A DNA stretch of 6,777 nucleotides from Candidatus Zipacnadia bacterium (GTDB taxonomy: Bacteria > Armatimonadota > Zipacnadia > Zipacnadales > Zipacnadaceae): contig JALGTS010000063.1 of the NCBI GenBank assembly GCA_029821255.1, forward strand, positions 1 through 6,777, written 5' to 3'. Below, piece after piece: positions 1-4,832 of this stretch (position 1 is its first letter; every line of letters starts with the position of its first letter). The notes under the pieces were generated by a model. That model had not been told where the DNA came from, ran no database searches, and saw only the letters and a list, made by a program, of their open reading frames with translations. Position numbers and translations under genes: made by a program.

Positions 1-201
1 AGGGTTGTTAGCCGTGAGCCTATCAGGGGAATTATACTGGAACAGCCCCAGGCGAGAAGAGTATTAGTGGGAACAGGCCAAGAGGTTACCAGCGGAGGGT
101 CGCGATAGGCGCGGGTGGGTTCGACAAGTTGTCTCGGAGCGCCACTGACGTTGTTGCCATTTAGTCCAGTGCTCTACCACCCGCAGCGGACAGCGAGAAT
201 C
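1..201. other. Left-edge leader with no recognisable gene
   Basis: This stretch precedes the first confident start codon. One + frame is open from the left edge to a TAG at 106-108, which would give a 35-residue C-terminal tail if an upstream gene enters the window. The peptide is not recognisable, so I do not call it a gene. The prenyl synthase frame also continues upstream to position 115, but that extension shows nothing typical of the family. An 11-bp dyad, GACAAGTTGTC, lies at 123-133. A -10-like TATACT at 33-38 has no -35 partner at a usual distance. No tRNA fold or terminator is visible. Confidence 0.4.
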
Positions 202-1128
202 ATGTATCTGAAGATTGCCACCGTCAACGACGATAGTGTAGTGGCTGTCAAGAAATTGCTGGCAGAGACGGCCCAACGAGCGGATAAGTGCCTCCCGGCA
301 TATCTGCCGGAGGTGGGCAAGCCTGCCCAGCATGTCACCGAGGCGATGCGCCACAGCTTAGCTGGAGGCAAGCGAATCCGGCCCCTGATTGTGCTTCAAT
401 CTGCTCAGACTTTCGGCCTGCCAGCCGATGCCGCTATGCCTACTGCCTGCGGTTTTGAGCTGCTGCATACGGCGACGCTCATCCACGACGACCTACCTAC
501 TATAGACAATAGCCCGCTGCGGCGCGCCCGCCCCTCCTGTCATACCGCCTTTGATGAAGCGACTGCCATATTGGCAGGCGATGCTCTGATAATTGCTGCC
601 TACGACGCTCTTGCTGCACAAGCGGACATTGACGGAGTATCCGCGCGGGCCGTTGTCCAGGTCATCGCCGAATTTGGCAGATTTGCAGGGGCTGGCGGTG
701 TGATCGGGGGCGAGGCGGCTGACATTCGCGGCGAGGGGCTCAAAGCGGACCGAGATTTGCTTGAGTATATTCACCTCAACAAGACGGCAAAGCTGTTTGA
801 GGTAGCGACCCGTGCTGGCGCAATCCTGGCTGAGGCAGGCGACCAATATATTGAGACAGTAGGCAGCTATGGCCGATTATTAGGTCTGCTGTTTCAGATT
901 ACTGATGACATTCTTGATGTAACCAGTAGCGCGAAGGCCCTTGGCAAGCCAACAGGAGCCGATGAGCAAGCTGGCAAGCAGACGTACCCCGCGCTGGTGG
1001 GAGTAGAAGGAGCGCGCCAGCATGCTCGGGATATGGCTGAGCAAGCGCTGGAGCTGACCGAGGCGCTACCGGGTAATCACCAGTTCTGGCGTGGTCTGGT
1101 CAAGCTGGTGCTTGACCGCCAAGCCTAA
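202..1128 (+). CDS. ispA: Polyprenyl diphosphate synthase (FPP/GGPP synthase, IspA-like)
   Basis: This cytosolic trans-prenyltransferase condenses DMAPP or allylic diphosphates with IPP to give FPP or GGPP, precursors of quinone chains, carotenoids and undecaprenyl carriers. From ATG 202 it is 308 aa, close to the usual 290-300. Visible motifs are GGKRIRP (55-61), the first Asp-rich motif DDLPTID (96-102), LNKTAKLFE (192-200) and the second Asp-rich motif FQITDDILD (231-239). The first motif has the four-residue DDxxxxD spacing typical of bacterial enzymes. Three sites diverge. The residues 5 and 4 before the first motif are A91 and T92, not the Tyr-Ser of E. coli IspA. The usual RRG is RRA (107-109). 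The usual GGQ is GGE (169-171). A small residue at -5 is known to allow longer products, so GGPP is plausible. An in-frame start at 115 is possible, but the added residues do not look like family sequence. No strong Shine-Dalgarno is seen at 202. ispH follows after 40 bp, so co-transcription is likely. Confidence 0.9.
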   Translation: MYLKIATVNDDSVVAVKKLLAETAQRADKCLPAYLPEVGKPAQHVTEAMRHSLAGGKRIRPLIVLQSAQTFGLPADAAMPTACGFELLHTATLIHDDLPTIDNSPLRRARPSCHTAFDEATAILAGDALIIAAYDALAAQADIDGVSARAVVQVIAEFGRFAGAGGVIGGEAADIRGEGLKADRDLLEYIHLNKTAKLFEVATRAGAILAEAGDQYIETVGSYGRLLGLLFQITDDILDVTSSAKALGKPTGADEQAGKQTYPALVGVEGARQHARDMAEQALELTEALPGNHQFWRGLVKLVLDRQA

Positions 1129-1168
1129 CCCCCAGCCGCAGGTAGTCGGCAGCGCCGAGGCACAATAG

Positions 1169-2044
1169 ATGGAAGTCAGTATAGTTGAAGAATGTGGTTT
1201 TTGCTTTGGAGTGCGTCGGGCGATAAGGCTGGCCAAGGAGGCGACCTGTCAGCACGAGGGAATCTACTCACTGGGGCCGCTTATTCACAATCGTCAGGTA
1301 GTGGACCAACTGTCTGCAGCGGGCCTGTCGGTTGCTGATGACCTCAGGGAAGTACCCGATGGCGCTACCCTGATGATTCGGGCTCACGGCGCGGGCCCCG
1401 AGGTCTACCAGCAGGCTCAGGCGCGGAATATGCAGATAATTGATGCCACCTGTCCTTTTGTGGATAGGGTTCAGCGCAAGGCCCGGCAGTTCACTGAAAT
1501 GGGCTATCAAGTTCTGGTGCTGGGTGAGACGGACCATCCCGAACCCAGGGCTATTGTGGAACATAGTCAAGGCCGGGCAATCATCGTAGAGAGCCCTCAA
1601 GATCTGAAGAAGCTGTCACTTGATGCCAATGTCGCCGTGGTTGCTCAGACCACTCAGCGGCGTGAAAATCTGGAAGCGTTGGTTGTGGCACTATTGCCTC
1701 AAGTAGAAGAGTTGGTCGTGGCCAACACTATTTGCGAGGCTACTACTACCCGCCAGCAGGCCTCGGTGGCAAAAGCTCGTGAGGTTGACTTGATGATAGT
1801 GGTGGGTGGATACCATAGCGCCAATACCCGCCGCCTGGCTCAAATATGTCAGGCCACTGGGACTGCTACCCACCACATTGAGACTGCTGCGGAAATTGAT
1901 CCTCAGTGGCTGGCTGGCGTAGCGACAGTGGGGGTTACTGCCGGAGCTTCAACACCGCGGGAGGCAGTGCAGGCAGTGGCTGAGCGTCTACACGAACTTG
2001 CCGAGAATGGAAATAGGGGGGAAGCTGATGATCACCAGTTTTGA
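1169..2044 (+). CDS. ispH: 4-hydroxy-3-methylbut-2-enyl diphosphate reductase (IspH/LytB)
   Basis: IspH is the cytosolic [4Fe-4S] enzyme of the last MEP-pathway step, reducing HMBPP to IPP and DMAPP. The 291-aa product is of family length. The three cluster cysteines appear as C12 (GFCFGVRRAI), C95 (DATCPFVDRV) and C189 (NTICEATT). Substrate-pocket residues match: H40 in LIHNRQVV, H73 in IRAHGAG, H123 and E125 in DHPEP (the Glu is the proton donor), T161-T162, N219 and S261 in VTAGAS. The diphosphate loop that reads KNSSN in E. coli IspH is YHSAN here (215-219), keeping Ser217 and Asn219 but with Ala at the second Ser. The start ATG is preceded by GAGG at 1157-1160 with an 8-nt spacer. The gene sits 40 bp after the prenyl synthase, which uses its products, and its last 17 bp overlap the next gene. 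Confidence 0.96.
   Translation: MEVSIVEECGFCFGVRRAIRLAKEATCQHEGIYSLGPLIHNRQVVDQLSAAGLSVADDLREVPDGATLMIRAHGAGPEVYQQAQARNMQIIDATCPFVDRVQRKARQFTEMGYQVLVLGETDHPEPRAIVEHSQGRAIIVESPQDLKKLSLDANVAVVAQTTQRRENLEALVVALLPQVEELVVANTICEATTTRQQASVAKAREVDLMIVVGGYHSANTRRLAQICQATGTATHHIETAAEIDPQWLAGVATVGVTAGASTPREAVQAVAERLHELAENGNRGEADDHQF
2015..2030 (+). promoter_or_regulatory. Strong RBS inside ispH that sets the ptb start
   Basis: A purine run AGGGGGGAAG, six bases before ATG 2028, lies within the last codons of ispH. It is the best Shine-Dalgarno-like site in the operon. It decides the start of the acyltransferase over the upstream in-frame candidates at 1998 and 2007. Confidence 0.75.
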
Positions 2045-2969
2045 TGAGATTCTCGACCGGGTTGCCAGTGAGCCAATCCGGCAAATGGCAGTGGCCGCTG
2101 CGGGCCAGCGCGAAGTACTGGAGGCAGTCAAACAGGCTCAAGAAAGAGACATTGCTACGGCACTTCTGGTCGGTGATGAAGCAGAAATTCGGCGGCTTGC
2201 CGAGGAAATTGATCTGGGCTTAGAAGGGGTGGAAGTAGTGGATGCTCCTAACGATTTGGCGGCGGCTCACCTGGCGACTCAGGCTGTCCACGAACACCGG
2301 GCCGACTTGCTAATGAAGGGTTATATTCATACCGATGACTTCCTACGGGCGGTGCTGGACAAACAGACCGGTCTGCGGACCTTTTCAATAATGAGTCATG
2401 TCTTCTTGCTGGAGGTGCCTGATCAGCAGAAGCTGCTGATGGTCACTGATGGGGCGATGAATATCGCTCCGGACCTGGAGATGAAGGCTGCTATTGTAAT
2501 GAATGCCGTCTACTTAGCTCATCTGTTGGGCAATTCCTGTCCGAAAGTTGGCGTGCTGGCGGCGGTGGAGCTGGTTAATCCCAACATGCCAGCTACGCTT
2601 GATGCTGCAGCGTTGGGAACAATGGCTCGGCGCGGTCAGTTCCCCAAATGCATCGTGGACGGGCCTTTTGCGATGGACAATGCGATTTCAGTAGGTGCGG
2701 CACAGATCAAGGGGATTCCTGGTAAGGTTGCGGGCCAATGCGATATTCTGCTGGTTCCTGATATTGAGGCGGGTAACATACTGGTCAAGACCTTCAGCTT
2801 CCTATGTAATGGGAAGACCGCGGGAGTGTTGATTGGTGCTCAAGCGCCTGTGGTGCTGACTTCGCGGGCCGACAGTGTAGAGGCCAGGGTGCGCTCAATT
2901 GCCTTGGGCGTAATGATGCACAATATGCAGCGGCATTCCCGTCTCAAAATCGGGCGAATACACTTCTGA
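2028..2969 (+). CDS. ptb: Phosphate butyryltransferase / phosphate acetyltransferase family protein
   Basis: This protein resembles the Ptb/Pta family, which reversibly moves an acyl group between CoA and phosphate (butyryl-CoA + Pi to butyryl-phosphate + CoA). From ATG 2028 it is 313 aa, near the roughly 300 aa of Ptb. Family blocks visible in order are LLMKGYIHTDDFLRAVL (94-110), SHVFLLEVP (123-131), VTDGAMNIAPDLEMK (139-153), PKVGVLAAVE (172-181), DGPFAMDNAIS (211-221), PDIEAGNILVK (244-254) and LTSRADS (277-283). The start is fixed by AGGGGGG at 2015-2021 with a 6-nt gap to the ATG. In-frame starts at 1998 (TTG) and 2007 (ATG) lack this site. The 17-bp overlap with ispH suggests translational coupling. 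No partner acyl kinase (buk or ackA) is in the window, so butyrate production cannot be inferred. Substrate choice between acetyl, butyryl and branched acyl groups is not readable from sequence. Confidence 0.88.
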   Translation: MITSFDEILDRVASEPIRQMAVAAAGQREVLEAVKQAQERDIATALLVGDEAEIRRLAEEIDLGLEGVEVVDAPNDLAAAHLATQAVHEHRADLLMKGYIHTDDFLRAVLDKQTGLRTFSIMSHVFLLEVPDQQKLLMVTDGAMNIAPDLEMKAAIVMNAVYLAHLLGNSCPKVGVLAAVELVNPNMPATLDAAALGTMARRGQFPKCIVDGPFAMDNAISVGAAQIKGIPGKVAGQCDILLVPDIEAGNILVKTFSFLCNGKTAGVLIGAQAPVVLTSRADSVEARVRSIALGVMMHNMQRHSRLKIGRIHF

Positions 2970-3032
2970 AGCTTCGTCGGTTGGCAGCGAAGGATAATTG
3001 GCTGAGAGCAGCGAAGTGTAGCAGCACATTGG

Positions 3033-3046
3033 ATTTTAATTAAAAT
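3033..3046. promoter_or_regulatory. 14-bp AT-only palindrome before the isomerase gene
   Basis: ATTTTAATTAAAAT is a perfect palindrome, the most AT-rich spot in the neighbourhood, ending 14 bp before the start codon of the sugar isomerase gene. It abuts the GGTGGTG ribosome binding site at 3047-3053. It could be an operator, or simply an unstructured AT-rich leader that helps initiation. TAAAAT at 3041-3046 resembles a -10 box, but no -35 is seen 16-18 bp upstream, and the implied transcription start would fall in or next to the ribosome binding site. Function is therefore unproven. Confidence 0.4.
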
Positions 3047-3060
3047 GGTGGTGAAAATAG

Positions 3061-3945
3061 ATGTTCAAACTGAGTGTAATCACTGATGAAATATCGCAGG
3101 ACTTCGAGCGGGTTGTGGAGGTTGGTGCGGAATATGGTGTCACTGCTCTGGAGCCCCGTTCGGTGTGGGATAAGCCGCCCCAGGAGTTGAGTGATGAGGA
3201 ATGCCGGCGGATCAAGCAGATTGCCGACGACGCTGGTATGCAGATCTGTTGCATTGCCGCACCCTTCCTCAAGTGCGATATTAGTGATGAGCAGCAGTAC
3301 GAGACCCACCTTCAGTATCTGAGGCGTTTCTGCGAGATGGCTCATATGTGGGACTGCCAGATTATCCGTGGTTTCACCTTCTGGAAGACGGGACCAGCCA
3401 GTAGCGTCTGGCAGCAGCTTATTGACTCTTTTGAACGGCCTCTGGAGATATGCGAGCAGGAAGATGTCTACCTGGGCATCGAAAACGAGGCCTCCACCCA
3501 CATCGCCACCGCGCGCGAAGCTGTGCAGCTCTACGAGGCCGTCAATCACCCGCGGCTGCGGGCCATCTGGGATCCGGCTAATGAAGTCTTTGCTGAAGAA
3601 GGCGAGAGGCCTTTTCCTGATGCCTGGGAGCGGATGAAGCCATGGGTCATCCACGTCCACATTAAAGATGCGGTTAAGGACCCTGAGGCTCCGGAAGGCG
3701 CCCGCTGTGTGCCAATCGGCGATGGTGGCTACATTGACTACTACGGTCAGTTTCAGGCTCTGCTGGACATGGATTATCAGGGGGCCTGCTCATTGGAGAC
3801 CCATTGGCGGCTTGATAGTGAGCTGGACAAAGACCTGCTCAACCGGCCGGGCGGCGCTGCCTTCTCGGCCGGCGCCGAAGAGGCCAGCCGTATCTGCCTG
3901 GAGAAGATCAATAATATCCTGTCTGACCTCGGCATCGAACTATAA
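3061..3945 (+). CDS. Sugar phosphate isomerase/epimerase-like TIM-barrel protein
   Basis: This is a soluble protein of the xylose-isomerase-like TIM-barrel superfamily, which includes sugar epimerases, inosose dehydratases, hydroxypyruvate isomerases and endonuclease IV. The 294-aa length is typical. It opens with the common KLSVITDEISQDF pattern (3-15). Likely divalent-metal ligands are E141 (GIENE), D171 (IWDPANE), H200 (IHVHIKD) and E246 (SLETHW), each at the end of a predicted barrel strand. The substrate cannot be told from sequence. The exact family member (for example a ketose 3-epimerase) is unknown, and I give no gene symbol. The start has GGTGGTG at 3047-3053 with a 7-nt spacer. It follows the acyltransferase after 91 bp, so it may be the last gene of that operon or separately expressed. 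The opposite strand carries a long open frame that looks like a codon-bias shadow. Confidence 0.88.
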   Translation: MFKLSVITDEISQDFERVVEVGAEYGVTALEPRSVWDKPPQELSDEECRRIKQIADDAGMQICCIAAPFLKCDISDEQQYETHLQYLRRFCEMAHMWDCQIIRGFTFWKTGPASSVWQQLIDSFERPLEICEQEDVYLGIENEASTHIATAREAVQLYEAVNHPRLRAIWDPANEVFAEEGERPFPDAWERMKPWVIHVHIKDAVKDPEAPEGARCVPIGDGGYIDYYGQFQALLDMDYQGACSLETHWRLDSELDKDLLNRPGGAAFSAGAEEASRICLEKINNILSDLGIEL

Positions 3946-4123
3946 CACAATTAGGTAAAGTACTTCCAGGTCAGCGGGTGGCGTGCTTGTGCTGTTTCTT
4001 GCAGAGGTAGGTAAGAGTCGGAGACTTGACATACGGGTGCGAAGTAGTTAGCATATCTGGTGGTGTACAGACCCTAATCACTGCTCATATCGCAGCCTAC
4101 GTTGCAGCAGCGGAGAGATCGAA
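3946..4123. other. Intergenic region between isomerase and division genes
   Basis: This 178-bp gap contains a promoter (4026-4054) and a ribosome binding site for the downstream gene. I found no hairpin with a following T run that would end the isomerase transcript. No small gene or RNA fold is evident. Confidence 0.5.
4026..4054 (+). promoter_or_regulatory. Sigma70-type promoter for the DivIC-like gene
   Basis: A perfect -35 box TTGACA (4026-4031) is followed, after exactly 17 bp, by TAGCAT (4049-4054), which matches 4 of 6 bases of the -10 consensus. Transcription would begin near 4061 and give a leader of about 63 nt before the TTG start at 4124. It is the best-formed promoter I saw in the window. 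It implies the division gene is transcribed separately from the upstream genes. Confidence 0.6.
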
Positions 4124-4126
4124 TTG
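4112..4126 (+). promoter_or_regulatory. RBS supporting a TTG start
   Basis: GGAGAG at 4112-4117 lies 6 nt before TTG 4124. This spacing supports the TTG codon as the true start of the DivIC-like gene. The residues encoded from there form the short basic N-terminus expected before its membrane segment. Confidence 0.6.
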
Positions 4127-4648
4127 GCACGGCACCGCCAACAGCATCAGGGCAACTTGTTAGGGCATAGTCGCTTGCGTTCACCGGTACGAGTGTTGCT
4201 GGTGGTTGCAGTGGTGTCGGTGATTATAGGTACTCATGGCCAGTTCCTTGATCCTGTCTGCCGCGCTATAAGCCTCTCGGGTCGACTGGTGCGTCTGCGT
4301 ACCCAATATCAGCGTCTGGCCGAGCGCAACGAGCAACTCGCTGAGGTCGTTAGCTATCTGAAAACTGAAGAGGGCCAGGAACTGGCTGCGCGCAGCGAGT
4401 TGGGAGCATTGAAGAAGGGCGAGCGACTGATAATCTGTCAGCCTCCCCCATCGTCGGTCGCCACAGGACCTGTAAGTATCGCCCAACGGGTTTATCGCAG
4501 TCTGAGCCGGGCACACGAGGTGTGGCGTAAGTCCGCAAGCTACTTAGGTGAACTGGCTGCTTGTCTGTTTGCTACTTCGGAGCCCTCATTGCGGGGCACT
4601 TCTGAGGATTGTCCCACGAGCTATGAAGCCAAGAACGCTCAACCATAG
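4124..4648 (+). CDS. DivIC/FtsB-like septum formation initiator family protein
   Basis: This is probably a single-pass inner-membrane division protein of the FtsB/DivIC type, which pairs with FtsL and FtsQ/DivIB to activate septal peptidoglycan synthesis. The 174-aa product has a basic cytoplasmic N-terminus (1-20), one hydrophobic segment (about 22-36) and a predicted coiled coil (about 51-80, LVRLRTQYQRLAERNEQL). The family hallmark YLKTEEGQELAARSELGALKKGE follows at about 78-100, with the typical AR-x-ELG-x-x-KxGE ending. Unlike most members, which stop soon after this motif, it carries about 70 more residues. These include a Pro-rich PPPSS (107-111) and a short hydrophobic patch SYLGELAACLF (139-149). 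The start is TTG, supported by GGAGAG. It has its own promoter and faces the tyrosine kinase gene convergently. The family call rests on topology and the motif; the function of the tail is unknown. Confidence 0.75.
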   Translation: MARHRQQHQGNLLGHSRLRSPVRVLLVVAVVSVIIGTHGQFLDPVCRAISLSGRLVRLRTQYQRLAERNEQLAEVVSYLKTEEGQELAARSELGALKKGERLIICQPPPSSVATGPVSIAQRVYRSLSRAHEVWRKSASYLGELAACLFATSEPSLRGTSEDCPTSYEAKNAQP

Positions 4649-4832
4649 GGCCACACATGTGTAGGGTAAAGGTGTCCCCAGACTACCCAGCAGATGGAAA
4701 ACTGGAACCATTGTAGCGGACTGCAAGCACCCCTTCCGGGAGCGCTGGGCCCTTACGTCGGCCCCGCTCGGTCCCCTACCAGGTCGGATGGCCAATATTA
4801 CTGGAGGTTTGCTGTGCCGCTCGCTTCAAATA
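4649..4832. other. Convergent intergenic region
   Basis: This 184-bp gap lies between two genes that end toward each other. It contains a 10-bp perfect palindrome ACACATGTGT (4653-4662) and a strong bulged hairpin (4740-4769). I see no coding signal and no tRNA-like fold on either strand. Confidence 0.5.
4740..4769. terminator. Bulged GC-rich hairpin, candidate two-way terminator
   Basis: GAGCG (4740-4744) pairs with CGCTC (4765-4769), and GGGCC (4747-4751) pairs with GGCCC (4760-4764). This gives ten GC-rich pairs with a two-base bulge (CT, 4745-4746) and an 8-nt loop. It sits between convergent stop codons, where a shared terminator would be expected. Neither strand has a T run after the stem, so it is not a classical intrinsic terminator. 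It may act as an RNA 3'-end stabiliser or with Rho. Confidence 0.4.

Noticed and set aside
5..38. Promoter-like TTGTTA and TATACT near the left edge
   Set aside because: The spacing is 22 bp, too long for a sigma70 promoter, and the first confident start codon is more than 160 bp away.
100..145. GGTTCGA word resembling a tRNA T-loop
   Set aside because: Flanking bases do not form a T-arm stem, and no acceptor or anticodon arm can be drawn.
115..201. Longer N-terminus for the prenyl synthase
   Set aside because: The extra 29 residues do not resemble family N-termini. The ATG at 202 gives a product of normal length that starts shortly before the first conserved helix.
1998..2027. Upstream TTG (1998) or ATG (2007) as the acyltransferase start
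   Set aside because: The strong AGGGGGG site is spaced correctly only for ATG 2028, and the family N-terminus fits that start.
2972..2992. Possible terminator hairpin CTTCG/CGAAG after the acyltransferase gene
   Set aside because: The stem is only five pairs with an 11-base loop, and no T run follows.
3040..3660. 206-residue open frame on the - strand opposite the sugar isomerase gene
   Set aside because: It lies almost wholly within a convincing + strand gene with clear metal-ligand motifs, shows no recognisable domain, and is the kind of antisense frame that codon bias leaves open.
4653..4662. Palindrome ACACATGTGT after the DivIC-like gene
   Set aside because: A single 10-bp palindrome with no second copy, no T run and no regulator nearby is not enough to call a site.
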